Origin: Pseudanabaena sp. SR411
Lineage (GTDB): Bacteria > Cyanobacteriota > Cyanobacteriia > Pseudanabaenales > Pseudanabaenaceae
DNA: 59,438 bases
Assembly (NCBI RefSeq): GCF_002251945.1
Contig: NZ_NDHW01000229.1
Location: 1 to 59,438, forward strand
Direction of reading: 5' to 3'
The notes under the pieces were generated by a model. The model had not been told where the DNA came from and made no database searches. It worked only from the letters and a program-made list of their open reading frames with translations. Shown piece after piece: positions 23,549-32,682 of the stretch. The position numbers and the translations under genes were made by a program. Within the stretch, counting starts at the first letter, position 1. Each line of letters opens with the position of its first letter.

Positions 23549-26494
23549 ATGGCATCACTTCACCAACCACTATGGGCTTTGTCCTTTGAAGAGGTATATC
23601 AATCTTTAGGAACTACTGCCAATGGATTGTCTCAAAATGAAGCTCAACAGAGATTAGAAAAATTTGGTGCAAACGAATTACCTGAACCTGCCCATCGTCC
23701 ATTGTGGCTGCGGTTTGCCGATCAGTTGACGCATTTTATGGCTCTGTTGCTATGGGTAGCAGGAATTCTTGCCTTTATTTCGCGTACCCCTGAACTGGGC
23801 TGGGCAGTCTGGGCGGTGATCTGGATTAACGCGATATTCAGCTTTTGGCAAGAGTTTCAAGCAGAGAAAGCACTATCGGCATTGAAAAAAGTCTTGCCGA
23901 TGCAGGTGAAAGTTTATCGAGACGGAGAATTAAAACAAATTCCTGCAAGAGAATTGGTGCGTGGCGATGTCATGCAATTGGAAGAAGGCGATCGCATTTC
24001 CGCAGATGCACGGTTAATCTCTGCCGAAAGTTTATATCTGGATGTCTCCGTAATGACAGGGGAATCCTTGCCTGTGGCTCGAAGTCCTTTCCCTGTGAGA
24101 CTACGTGAAGCAGTTTCCATTCGTGGCGGTAAAACCATGCTGCGTCAAGGCGAACAACCGATGCAAGAAAAAGTAAATCCCTCAGAAATCGCTAATCTTG
24201 TGTTGGCAGGTTCGACCGTAGCCGCAGGTCGAGCTGTAGCGGTGGTCTATGCGACGGGTTCCGAAACTGAGTTTGGACAGGTGGCGCATTTAACTACGGT
24301 CGTAAAGCGCGAACCCAGTACGCTAGAAATCCAAGTAGCGCGGATTGTAAGGCTGATTACCGCGATCGCCCTCGGTATGGGCGCAACTGTATTTGCCCTG
24401 AGCTACTTGCTGATTGGGATGGATGTGACTGAGAGCTTTATTTTTGCGATCGGGATTATCGTCGCGAATGTCCCTGAAGGTTTATTGCCGACGGTAACCC
24501 TTGCTCTAGCCCTTGGTGTAAAGAGAATGGCGCGACGTAATGCGCTTGTCAGAAGACTTTCCGCAGTCGAGACTCTGAGTGCGACTACGGTAATTTGCAC
24601 TGACAAGACTGGGACATTAACTAAAAACGAAATGACCGTGCGCTATCTGTGGCTACCGACAGAGCCAACGCAAGCTGATCATCCAAATCCCAAGCCTGAT
24701 GATGTTAATGATGTACTCACTAACAGGCTAATTGAAGTTACAGGTGCTGGTTACGATCCCAGCAGTGGCAAGGTGAATATTCCTCCCGATTCGGAAACTG
24801 CCTGGAAAGCCAAGGTTTTGTTAATTGGTTCGGCGCTTTGCTCTAATGCCCGTCTGGTACATCTCAATGCGCCGAGTCGTTGGCAAGAAATTGGCGATCC
24901 CACCGAGGCGGCGCTCCTAGTGGCGGCAGGAAAAGCAGAACTAAATTTAGAAGAGTTACAAAAGCAATATCCACGCTTACGCGAACTTCCCTTTGATTCG
25001 CGCCGCCTAATGATGACCGTGGTTTTGCATTGGCAAGATTCCGAACTATGGTCAAGTCCATCTCCCAATCTTGCTTTCACTAAGGGTGCACCATTAGAAG
25101 TTCTCAAACATTGTCATTGGATTTTGCGCGATGGCAAATCTCAGGAATTGACCCATGACTATTGGGATGAAGTTGTCAGAGCTAATGATGACTTGGCAAG
25201 GCAAGGATTTCGAGTGTTAGGGCTAGCCGCGCGACAAGGCGGACAGGAACTGCTCGATCTCAAGGCTCAGGAGTTAGAGCAGGATCTGATCTTTATCGGA
25301 TTAGTTGCCATGTTCGATCCACCGCGTGACGAAGTACCAAAGGCGATCGCCCAATGTCATCAAGCGGGGATCAAAGTGACGATGGTGACTGGTGATTATG
25401 GACTGACCGCCGAAGCGATCGCCCGTCAGATCGGACTAGTCAGCGATAAAGTGCGAGTGGTTACGGGTGAAGGCATGGGACATCTCTCAGACGCACAACT
25501 AAAGCAAGTGGTGAAATATCGTTATGGACTGGTATTTGCGCGGATGTCGCCTGAGCATAAATTGCGATTGGTGCAAGCATATAAAGATATTGGTGAAATA
25601 GTAGCGGTAACAGGTGATGGGGTGAATGATGCCCCTGCCTTACGAGCTGCGAATATCGGCATTGCGATGGGACAAAATGGTACGGATGTGGCGCGGGAAG
25701 CGGCGGATATTGTGTTAACTGATGATAACTTTGCGACGATTGTGGTGGCGATCGAGCAGGGTCGGGCAATTTATCAGAATATTCGCAAGTTTATGACCTA
25801 TATCCTTGCCTCAAATGTGCCAGAAATTGTGCCGTTTCTAGGAATGGTCGCCTTCAAGATTCCGCCTGCGCTCACGATTTTACAAATTCTGGCCGTAGAT
25901 TTGGGTACTGACATGGTTCCAGCCCTTGCGCTGGGAGCGGAAACTCCCGAAGCAGGAATTATGGATCGTCCACCCCGTCCTAAACAGGAATTTCTGCTCA
26001 ATGTTCCCTTATTAATTCGCGCCTATCTATTTCTGGGCGTAATTGAGGCAGTTCTCTCAATGTTGGGATTCTTTATTGTCTGGTGGAGCTATGGCTACTC
26101 GCTAGCAGATTTGCAACAAGTGACCCCGATGATTCTCAATCATACTGCCGATCCCACGGTGACAGGCATCTATCGCCAAGCGACAACTATGACTTTAGCG
26201 GCGATCGTGGCTTGTCAAGTTGGTAATTTATTCGCCTGCCGTTCGTCTTGGGGTTCTATCTTCCGTCAATCCTTAGCAAATAATAGTTTGCTCTGGTTAG
26301 GAATTAGTGTGGAATGTGTGGCTCTCTTTGCCTTTATCGACTTCCCTCCCTTTAGACAAGTGTTCGGAACTGCTTCACTAACCAATTGGCATTGGTTGCT
26401 GTTGCTAGCCTGTCCACCTATTTTGATTGGTTTGGAAGAATTACGTAAGTTGTTCCTGCGTGCTAGAAGGCGGAAACATTCGCGATCGCTATGA
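23549..26494 (+). CDS. P-type cation-transporting ATPase (type II, Na,K/H,K-like)
   Basis: A 981-residue pump. An N-terminal cation-ATPase domain (LGTTANGLSQNEAQQRL) is followed by the actuator loop TGES, phosphorylation motif DKTGTLTKNE with Asp352, hinge TGDGVNDAPAL, and about ten membrane helices. The membrane motif NVPEGLLPTVTLALALG, then KRMARRNALVRRLSAVETL, is characteristic of the Na,K/H,K-ATPase (IIC) branch rather than SERCA, whose motif is IPEGLPAVIT. The transported ion is therefore probably Na+ or K+, but this is inference. CAGGAG before the ATG at 23549 is a good ribosome binding site. A tiny membrane protein gene faces it just downstream. Confidence 0.93.
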   Translation: MASLHQPLWALSFEEVYQSLGTTANGLSQNEAQQRLEKFGANELPEPAHRPLWLRFADQLTHFMALLLWVAGILAFISRTPELGWAVWAVIWINAIFSFWQEFQAEKALSALKKVLPMQVKVYRDGELKQIPARELVRGDVMQLEEGDRISADARLISAESLYLDVSVMTGESLPVARSPFPVRLREAVSIRGGKTMLRQGEQPMQEKVNPSEIANLVLAGSTVAAGRAVAVVYATGSETEFGQVAHLTTVVKREPSTLEIQVARIVRLITAIALGMGATVFALSYLLIGMDVTESFIFAIGIIVANVPEGLLPTVTLALALGVKRMARRNALVRRLSAVETLSATTVICTDKTGTLTKNEMTVRYLWLPTEPTQADHPNPKPDDVNDVLTNRLIEVTGAGYDPSSGKVNIPPDSETAWKAKVLLIGSALCSNARLVHLNAPSRWQEIGDPTEAALLVAAGKAELNLEELQKQYPRLRELPFDSRRLMMTVVLHWQDSELWSSPSPNLAFTKGAPLEVLKHCHWILRDGKSQELTHDYWDEVVRANDDLARQGFRVLGLAARQGGQELLDLKAQELEQDLIFIGLVAMFDPPRDEVPKAIAQCHQAGIKVTMVTGDYGLTAEAIARQIGLVSDKVRVVTGEGMGHLSDAQLKQVVKYRYGLVFARMSPEHKLRLVQAYKDIGEIVAVTGDGVNDAPALRAANIGIAMGQNGTDVAREAADIVLTDDNFATIVVAIEQGRAIYQNIRKFMTYILASNVPEIVPFLGMVAFKIPPALTILQILAVDLGTDMVPALALGAETPEAGIMDRPPRPKQEFLLNVPLLIRAYLFLGVIEAVLSMLGFFIVWWSYGYSLADLQQVTPMILNHTADPTVTGIYRQATTMTLAAIVACQVGNLFACRSSWGSIFRQSLANNSLLWLGISVECVALFAFIDFPPFRQVFGTASLTNWHWLLLLACPPILIGLEELRKLFLRARRRKHSRSL

Positions 26495-26547
26495 TTTGGA
26501 GTGCGATCGCCTATGCGTTTAACCAATAATCGTAACTGCACTCATGG

Positions 26548-26706
26548 CTATTCTTTGCCAAGGTTGAATAGTTGACGAAGGAAAGCACCTAGACCAGAAA
26601 GGACGATTACCGCAGCTAGAGAGTAGCTGATAGGCATCATGAGGTTAGTGATATTGAGGTTGGGGTTAGCGATGGTTGCTGGTTCGGTCGTGTTTGCGTT
26701 TTTCAT
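26548..26706 (-). CDS. 52-residue single-span membrane peptide
   Basis: A short gene read directly from the minus strand: ATG at 26706, TAG at 26548-26550. The product starts MKNANTTEPATIANPNLNIT, with a polar N-terminus of about 24 residues. One hydrophobic helix follows (MMPISYSLAAVIVLSGLGAF) and a short tail RQLFNLGKE ends it. The clean soluble-membrane-soluble layout and normal codon use argue that it is real. Length and topology resemble small photosystem, cytochrome b6f or NDH subunits, but it matches none of the ones I can recall. It converges with the P-type ATPase gene (53 bases apart), so it could also be a pump regulator. The function is unknown. Confidence 0.6.
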   Translation of the reverse strand: MKNANTTEPATIANPNLNITNLMMPISYSLAAVIVLSGLGAFLRQLFNLGKE

Positions 26707-26823
26707 TGCTTTGGTTTAACTCGATGGAATACAGGTTAGGTGCGATCGCTGAAATGGTTGCCCTGAGCTATGTTGGTGCAATGTCTGAGTTGTGTTTTTA
26801 TTTGCGTTTAGGTTGTTCTGGTA

Positions 26824-26891
26824 GGGGTTTAGCATTTGCAGCAATGTTTTCAAAATCTCGCGATTATCTCTGTTGGCAAATGCTAAACCCC
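26824..26891. repeat. 16-base inverted repeat GGGGTTTAGCATTTGC
   Basis: The perfect arms at 26824-26839 and 26876-26891 are separated by 36 bases. The end sequence GTAGGGGTTTAGCATTTGC resembles widespread cyanobacterial MITE ends. It lies in the 300-base spacer (26707-27007), which otherwise holds only the hairpin at 26935-26977. Confidence 0.6.
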
Positions 26892-26934
26892 CTTTGCGGT
26901 CAGCTTTTTGATGCTTAAGACAGTATCTACAGTA

Positions 26935-26977
26935 ATACCAAAAAACAAAACGGCGTAGTCGTTTTGTTTTTTGGTAT
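26935..26977. terminator. Perfect hairpin upstream of the Uma2 gene
   Basis: Arms of 18 bases (ATACCAAAAAACAAAACG) surround a 7-base loop, 30 bases before the Uma2 start codon. It is either a terminator for upstream transcription or a dispersed palindrome. Confidence 0.55.
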
Positions 26978-27007
26978 AAAATACATTGAGCGAATGGAAT
27001 AACATCT

Positions 27008-27589
27008 ATGGTTCAAGCCGCGAGTCCCCAAGTCAAGTATCTATCCTATGAAGAATACTATGCCTATGATGACGGCAGCGACATTTGCTATGAGCTAGAG
27101 GATGGAGAATTAGTTGCGATACCACCCGAATCAATTTTTAACTCTGATGTATCAAGAAGACTGTTTTTTGCTTTAGGTAAATTTATCCCCTCTCACTTAC
27201 TAGCCTATAAGGAAGTCTCGATTGAGGTAAGTGGTCGTCGAGCTAGAGTCAGAATCCCTGATCTGATCATCTTGGGCGAAGAATGTCGAGCGGCTCTAGA
27301 AACTACAAAAAGAGGAACGATTACCCATGATATGCCACCCCCATTGGTAGTAATCGAGGTTGTATCGGCTGGACATGAAAATGAAGCAAGGGACTATCGT
27401 TTTAAGCGTTCCGAGTATGCAGCGAGAGGAATTTCGGAGTATTGGATTGTTGATCCTGTGCTTAGCCAGATTACGCTGCTATCTTGGGTTGAAGGCTTTT
27501 ATGACGAATCTATCTATACTGGGGATGCGGTGATTAAAAGTGGCGTAATTCCAGAAATTGAGATTAATTTGCGTGATATTCTGGGTTAG
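27008..27589 (+). CDS. Uma2 family (DUF820) PD-(D/E)XK nuclease-like protein
   Basis: A 193-residue member of a family greatly expanded in cyanobacteria and predicted to have a restriction-endonuclease fold. Diagnostic parts are YEEYYAYDDGSDICYELEDG at the start, RIPDLIIL (catalytic Asp), VVIEVVS (Glu) and YRFKRSEYAARGISEYWIVD (Lys then Tyr-Trp). All expected acidic and Lys positions are present, so it may be active. Its cellular role is not known; links to mobile elements have been suggested. It ends 7 bases before the GTPase start codon, and the two are probably co-transcribed. Confidence 0.88.
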   Translation: MVQAASPQVKYLSYEEYYAYDDGSDICYELEDGELVAIPPESIFNSDVSRRLFFALGKFIPSHLLAYKEVSIEVSGRRARVRIPDLIILGEECRAALETTKRGTITHDMPPPLVVIEVVSAGHENEARDYRFKRSEYAARGISEYWIVDPVLSQITLLSWVEGFYDESIYTGDAVIKSGVIPEIEINLRDILG

Positions 27590-27596
27590 CTTTTTC

Positions 27597-28775
27597 ATGC
27601 AAGATTATCTTCAACAGGTGCGCGATCGCCTCATCAACTATCGCAATTTATTCAATCAAGAATTAACGGAATCTGAGCAAGCAGAGATATCATTTCTTGA
27701 AGAGAAGCTAGATAAATGCACGATCGCGATCGCTGTTTTTGGAATGGTATCACGAGGGAAATCATCCTTAATTAATGCCTTGCTTGGACAGAAGTTGAGT
27801 GAGACAGGAGCGATTCATGGCATCACTAGAAATATTACTGTCTATGAGTGGAATGCTGGTGGCAAAATTCAACTGCAATTAATCGATACTCAGGGACTGG
27901 ATGAGGTTGGCGGCGAAGTGCGTGGAGCAATTGCCCTAGAAGCAGCTAAGCAAGCGGATTTAATCTTGTTTGTGATTGCGGGGGATATGACGAGGCTAGA
28001 ACAGGAGGCGATCGCGGAGCTTCAACAATCCTATAAGCCGATTCTATTAGTTTTTAATAAAACTGACCTTTATCCTGATGGCGATCGCCTTACGATTCAT
28101 CAAGCATTGCAGAATGTTGAAATGCGTCAACTGATTTCCCCACAAGAGATTGTCTTAACATCGGTAGAACCAAAGCCTGTTAGGGTACGCATCCAATATA
28201 GTGATGGACGTGATAGTCAAGAGATTTGGGAACAGCCAAAACCTGATGTCCAAGCTTTAAAAGAGAGAATTCTGGAGTTGCTGAATATAGAAGGTAAAGA
28301 ATTGCTAGCCGTAAATGTATTGCGATCGCTGTTAGAAATTCAAAACACAGTCACCCAGAGATATGTCCAAAGATTACAAGCATCAACAGCGATCACCTCT
28401 CTAGTATTTATTACAGAGGCGATCGCGGTATTAATATCGCCTTTGCGATGGGTGGATGGTTTGATTAGTGGTGGGATTACGGGCTTATTTGTGATTTGGG
28501 CGATTGGTAGATATCCGAGTCAGAAGAAGTATTTATGGTTATTGTTGACTGTTGCGATCGCCTGTGTATCAGGAGGTTTGGGAATCAATAGCGAAGTTAC
28601 ACGCTATGTTCAAATTATTGGTTTAGGCTTAAGTTTGTTGTTTCTATTTAAGAGCCTCATCACCGATATTGAACAGAGTCGCGCTTCTGGAAAGCTTGGT
28701 GCAAAAACGCTCATCACCGCGATTATTCAATCTGTACCTGAAGGCTCCATCCTGCAAAGATTACAGAACATGTAA
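27597..28775 (+). CDS. Membrane-anchored GTPase (Era/dynamin-like, DUF697-type C-terminus)
   Basis: A 392-residue P-loop GTPase. G1 is GMVSRGKSSLINALLG (P-loop at 49-56), G3 is DTQG near 100 and G4 is NKTD near 155. After about residue 260 it has three or four membrane helices, such as WLLLTVAIACVSGGLG. The C-terminus GKLGAKTLITAIIQSVPEGS is typical of cyanobacterial HSR1-related GTPases. The longer reading from 27558 overlaps the Uma2 gene, and the ATG at 27597 is preferred. It probably works at the thylakoid or plasma membrane. The last codons (AAC ATG TAA) are mirrored by the end of the convergent gene across the hairpin. Confidence 0.85.
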   Translation: MQDYLQQVRDRLINYRNLFNQELTESEQAEISFLEEKLDKCTIAIAVFGMVSRGKSSLINALLGQKLSETGAIHGITRNITVYEWNAGGKIQLQLIDTQGLDEVGGEVRGAIALEAAKQADLILFVIAGDMTRLEQEAIAELQQSYKPILLVFNKTDLYPDGDRLTIHQALQNVEMRQLISPQEIVLTSVEPKPVRVRIQYSDGRDSQEIWEQPKPDVQALKERILELLNIEGKELLAVNVLRSLLEIQNTVTQRYVQRLQASTAITSLVFITEAIAVLISPLRWVDGLISGGITGLFVIWAIGRYPSQKKYLWLLLTVAIACVSGGLGINSEVTRYVQIIGLGLSLLFLFKSLITDIEQSRASGKLGAKTLITAIIQSVPEGSILQRLQNM

Positions 28776-28789
28776 GGGCTTTTCCCTAA

Positions 28790-28830
28790 AGATTTTTGAT
28801 GGCGCGGCAAAGCCGCGCCATCAAAAATCT
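28790..28830. terminator. Perfect hairpin between convergent genes
   Basis: Arms of 19 bases (AGATTTTTGATGGCGCGGC) with an AAA loop, shared by the GTPase and flavoprotein genes. The same palindrome core is found decayed at 3288-3322. Confidence 0.75.
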
Positions 28831-28848
28831 GGTTCGCTTTGCACCGAA

Positions 28849-30186
28849 TTACATGTTCCAATCACGACGAAAAGTAAACCAGTCTTTGAGTTTGGCTAGT
28901 TGGGCATGATTGCGATGAAGTTCAGTCCATTGCTCAGTAATCCGTAACTCTTGTAAAACGCCAATATCTTGAATTTTGACTTTGCCTTGCATAGCGATCG
29001 CGATAGCTTCTATCACTAACTGAGCGCGATCGCCAAACATACTTGCGCCAAGAATTTGTCCTTGGCGATCGCAAATGATCTTACATAAACCATTCTCAGC
29101 ATCGCTATCCAAAACGTAAACTTGCTTATACTTTAGTCTTGCCAATACTTCGGTCATGCCAATCTGAGCGAGTGGTGGCGTTGTGGATACATAGGTGATT
29201 TCGGGAACTTTGGCGCTAGGTGCGGATTGCCACAGACTAGTTTGCAAGGTTTGGTGAATAATTTTGGCAATATCTTGATCATTACGACATTGATAAATAT
29301 GGCGATCGCTAGGGTAGTCAAACTCTTTTGGCGCTACGGATACTAAAAGGCGATCGCAATCTATAGTTGTGTTATTGAGCCAGATTCTGGAACGATTTTG
29401 CTCAATCTTGCTTACCGCCGTTACTTGTGTTGATGTATATACTTCAATCCCTTCTGCTTCTAGTTGTGCTTGTAAAGTCCGCGCGATCGCCACATCAACA
29501 TTTGGCAAAATATGGCTGCTATTGGTGATCAAGCTTGTATGTACACCCAGAAAGTTTAGGGATTGGGCGATCGCACAAGTATCTGGGTCGTCACCTAAAA
29601 CAGCGATCGAGTTGGGTAAATCTTGTAAATTTAATAGCTGATGTGCGGTTAAGTAATTATGTTCGGCAAGTCCAAAGACTTTCCGTAGGGGTGTAGGGGT
29701 GTCATGGGCGATCGCATAGGCTCGTGAACTGAGGCTGCGCTGAGAAAAATCTCTCGATAGTTCTGAAAGAGATTTTTCGCTAATTTCTAAAATATACGAG
29801 TTTTGTTCTTTGCTCTGAAATTTACATACCCCAACAATCACATCAACCCCATTTTTTTGCAGTATGTCTAGCATTTCCGCCTGACAAAAATTATGGAGAA
29901 TTGGAGAAAGCTGCTTTGCAAAAAGTTTTAAACGTTCAGATTTGGGGCGATCGCCTACCTTAGTTTTTAATAACTGTAAAATATGATTAATCTGATCAAT
30001 ATTGAGATAATAGTCATTTACTTGATCCCATACCCACGCAACTCTGGCTTTACGTTGAGCCGCAATGCTAACTAATTTATGAGCATAAGCACTCATACCA
30101 ATTACAACGAGGTCATAATCGACCGATATTCTAAACAAGCTCTTAAATAAATTAACGACTAAACCAATGCTAGTACAAAACAGCAT
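28849..30186 (-). CDS. Degenerate pyridine-nucleotide-disulfide oxidoreductase family protein
   Basis: A 445-residue relative of dihydrolipoamide dehydrogenase and mercuric reductase. The first FAD-binding strand reads DYDLVVIGMSAYAHKLVSIA, so the GxGxxG glycines are lost (GMSAYA). The redox CxxxxC motif that should follow is absent. The second nucleotide-binding part (NSIAVLGDDPDTCAIAQSLN) is also degenerate, while the C-terminal dimerisation domain (CKIICDRQGQILGASMFGDR) is preserved. It probably has a regulatory or binding role rather than disulfide reductase activity. The ATG at 30186 overlaps the divergent kinase gene by 20 bases; a TTG at 30138 would avoid this. Confidence 0.75.
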   Translation of the reverse strand: MLFCTSIGLVVNLFKSLFRISVDYDLVVIGMSAYAHKLVSIAAQRKARVAWVWDQVNDYYLNIDQINHILQLLKTKVGDRPKSERLKLFAKQLSPILHNFCQAEMLDILQKNGVDVIVGVCKFQSKEQNSYILEISEKSLSELSRDFSQRSLSSRAYAIAHDTPTPLRKVFGLAEHNYLTAHQLLNLQDLPNSIAVLGDDPDTCAIAQSLNFLGVHTSLITNSSHILPNVDVAIARTLQAQLEAEGIEVYTSTQVTAVSKIEQNRSRIWLNNTTIDCDRLLVSVAPKEFDYPSDRHIYQCRNDQDIAKIIHQTLQTSLWQSAPSAKVPEITYVSTTPPLAQIGMTEVLARLKYKQVYVLDSDAENGLCKIICDRQGQILGASMFGDRAQLVIEAIAIAMQGKVKIQDIGVLQELRITEQWTELHRNHAQLAKLKDWFTFRRDWNM

Positions 30187-32584
30187 TTATCTTGACCTAG
30201 CCATAGATCACTGCCCAATCATGATTGCGCCCGAAAGATCTGTACTGGAAGCAATTAGTCTCATGAATCAATCATTTGATGCATTAGATTTTGGGCAGCC
30301 CTGTGATCATAGTTTGCTCGAAGCTAGAGCAAGCTGTGTGGTGGTGGTTGATGAAAATCGGTTAATCGGAATTTTTTCTAAGTGGGATGTATTGCACCTA
30401 GTGCAGAATCAGGTAGATTTGCAAGGATTATCGATAATTGAGGCAATTTCAGATCGCCCAATGGTGATTAGGCGATCGCAAATTCAAGATTTGGAGTCAA
30501 TGCTCAACCTCTTGCAGCAATATCGAGGTCGTCATCTGCCTGTAATTGATGACTCTGACAACATCATTGGAGTGGCGACTCAAGAAAGTATTCTCTTTGC
30601 CAAAAATAAGCTAACTGAAGATACTTTAGCGAATGTGGAGGCTCAAAAGCGAGCTGTTTTGACTGCAATTCCCGACTTGATTTATCGGGTGAGTATTGAT
30701 GGTATTTATTTGGAATGCTTCTCTAGTAATTATGTTGCGGATTTACTGCCACCTGATTTTGACCCGATCAACAAGCATCTTTCCGATGTTCTGCCCCCAG
30801 ATTTAGCCGATCGCAAATTACACTTACTCAGACAAGCGATCGCTACGGGCGAGATTCAGACCTTTGAGCAGCAATGGAATATTAATGGACAAATCCAATA
30901 TGAAGAGGTGCAGATCGTCAAAGTTAATGATCGAGAGGTGCTAACAATTATTCAGAATATTAGCGATCGCAAGCGTGCCGAAGAAGCTTTACGAGAATCA
31001 GAAATGCGATTTAGAAGCGTATTTGACAATGCTGCGGTGGGAATTTCCTTAGCTGCACCTGATGGCAAGCATATTGCTGTCAACCAAGCGCTATGTCAAA
31101 TGTTGGGATATACAGAGACGGAGCTACAAGTGTTGACATTTCAGGAGATTACCCATCCTGATGATCTGGAGATCGATCTCTATCACTATCAGAAGTTACT
31201 TAGCAATGAAATTGATAGTTTTCATATTGAGAAGCGGTTTCGCCATAAAAACGGACAATTTATTTGGGGCTTAATGAGTGTTTCCATTGTTCGAGATCCT
31301 CAAAATCAGCCCATGTATGATATTGCCCTGATTCAAAATATCAATGAACTGAAAACTACGCAGCAGGAACTATCTAAACTCAATCAAGAATTAGAAATTA
31401 GAATTGAACAAAGAACTGCCGATCTTGCCGAAAGTGAAACTCGCAAACAACAAATACTCAATGCAATTCCTGACTTGTTACTACGCCTTAAACGAGATGG
31501 AACTTGTCTAGATTGTATGATGCCAATTGTGCCTGACAAGGAAGCTTTCGTCCCAATCAATCAAAATATTGCTGAAGTTCTATCGCCGTCAGTTCTTTCC
31601 GAACAACTTGCCGTATTTAATAAAGCGATCGCCACAGGTGAGGTGCAAATCTATGAACATAAGCTGCAAAAGTATGGCGAATGGGTTTATGAGGAAGTGC
31701 GGATCAGTCCCTGTGGTGAGGATGAAGTTTTAGTATTGGTAAGAAATATCAGCGATCGCAAACATGCTGAAGAAGCACTTCAGTTGAGTAATGAAAAACT
31801 TCTCGCCACAAATAAAGAACTAGAAAGAGTTACACGTCTTAAGGATGAATTTCTTGCCACGATGAGTCATGAGCTAAGAACTCCACTCAATGCCATTTTA
31901 GGGATTTCTGAAGGTTTACTTGAGCAAGTTTTTGGTGAACTTAACCAGCGTCAACAAAACTCATTAAAAACAATTCAAAAAAGTGGTCAACATCTTCTAG
32001 AACTAATTAACGATATTCTTGATGTTGCCAAGATTGAATCAGGAATGTTCACACTGGAACTAACATCAGTTTCGTTACGCTATCTCTGTGACAGTAGCCT
32101 TAGTTTTGTTAAACACCAAGCTACACAAAAGAATATTCAGTTAAATCTGGTAATTCATGCCAATGTGCCAAAGGCGATCGAGATTGATGAACGTAGAATG
32201 CGACAGTTGTTAATTAACTTGTTGAGTAATGCCGTAAAATTTACACCTAAAAATGGAAATGTCACCCTAGAAGCCAAGTTAGTCCATGTTGCCATAGATG
32301 ACGCAGCCGTAGATACCAAAGAACCTTTTCAAGAACATTTTAAAACTGAGCTTCATTTTGTGGTGTCTGATACTGGTATTGGTATTTCTCTAGATGATAT
32401 CAATAAGCTATTTCAGCCTTTTATGCAGATTGATAGTAGTCTGAGTCGGCAGTATGCAGGTACTGGGCTAGGTTTAAATTTGGTCAAGAAACTTGCTGAA
32501 CTTCATGGGGGGCAAGTAAGTGTTGAAAGTAAAGTCGGTGAAGGTAGTTGCTTTACTGTTAGGTTGCCTTATGAAAGCCCATAG
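30167..32584 (+). CDS. CBS-PAS3 hybrid-less sensor histidine kinase
   Basis: An 805-residue soluble kinase. A CBS pair occupies about 10-150 (CPIMIAPERSVLEAISLMNQ, then LPVIDDSDNIIGVATQ). Three PAS domains lie at about 160-275, 280-405 and 430-545. The first and third resemble each other (AIPDLIYRV / AIPDLLLRL, each ending ISDRK.AEEAL), while the second is a distinct PAS with PAC (FRSVFDNAAVGISLA). HisKA follows with SHELRTPLN (phospho-acceptor His568), then HATPase boxes LLINLLSNAVKF, DTGIGI and GTGLGL. No receiver domain or membrane helix is present. CBS domains commonly bind adenine nucleotides. The partner regulator is not in the window. The TAG stop lies in the arm of a hairpin. Confidence 0.92.
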   Translation: MLVQNSIYLDLAIDHCPIMIAPERSVLEAISLMNQSFDALDFGQPCDHSLLEARASCVVVVDENRLIGIFSKWDVLHLVQNQVDLQGLSIIEAISDRPMVIRRSQIQDLESMLNLLQQYRGRHLPVIDDSDNIIGVATQESILFAKNKLTEDTLANVEAQKRAVLTAIPDLIYRVSIDGIYLECFSSNYVADLLPPDFDPINKHLSDVLPPDLADRKLHLLRQAIATGEIQTFEQQWNINGQIQYEEVQIVKVNDREVLTIIQNISDRKRAEEALRESEMRFRSVFDNAAVGISLAAPDGKHIAVNQALCQMLGYTETELQVLTFQEITHPDDLEIDLYHYQKLLSNEIDSFHIEKRFRHKNGQFIWGLMSVSIVRDPQNQPMYDIALIQNINELKTTQQELSKLNQELEIRIEQRTADLAESETRKQQILNAIPDLLLRLKRDGTCLDCMMPIVPDKEAFVPINQNIAEVLSPSVLSEQLAVFNKAIATGEVQIYEHKLQKYGEWVYEEVRISPCGEDEVLVLVRNISDRKHAEEALQLSNEKLLATNKELERVTRLKDEFLATMSHELRTPLNAILGISEGLLEQVFGELNQRQQNSLKTIQKSGQHLLELINDILDVAKIESGMFTLELTSVSLRYLCDSSLSFVKHQATQKNIQLNLVIHANVPKAIEIDERRMRQLLINLLSNAVKFTPKNGNVTLEAKLVHVAIDDAAVDTKEPFQEHFKTELHFVVSDTGIGISLDDINKLFQPFMQIDSSLSRQYAGTGLGLNLVKKLAELHGGQVSVESKVGEGSCFTVRLPYESP

Positions 32585-32606
32585 AGAACTCTCTATGGGC
32601 TTTCAT
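32571..32606. terminator. Hairpin overlapping the stop codon
   Basis: Arms ATGAAAGCCCATAGAG (32571-32586) and their complement (32591-32606) flank a 4-base loop. The kinase stop TAG (32582-32584) is inside the left arm. Confidence 0.75.
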
Positions 32607-32637
32607 AGCAATGCAAGTTTAGCTTGGGACATAAACT

Positions 32638-32682
32638 CAAAAACATTAAAGGTAATGCCTCGCGTCGCCTTTAATGTTTTTG
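32638..32682. repeat. Palindrome that supplies the end of the desaturase gene
   Basis: Arms around CAAAAACATTAAAGG and CCTTTAATGTTTTTG. The left shoulder (TTAGCTTGGGACATAAA) resembles the TATAGC MITE family. The minus-strand stop codon of the desaturase-family gene (32671-32673) is within the right arm. Confidence 0.65.

Noticed and set aside
26676-26918. 80-codon plus-strand ORF after the P-type ATPase
   Set aside because: It overlaps the better supported membrane peptide on the other strand and runs through an inverted repeat.
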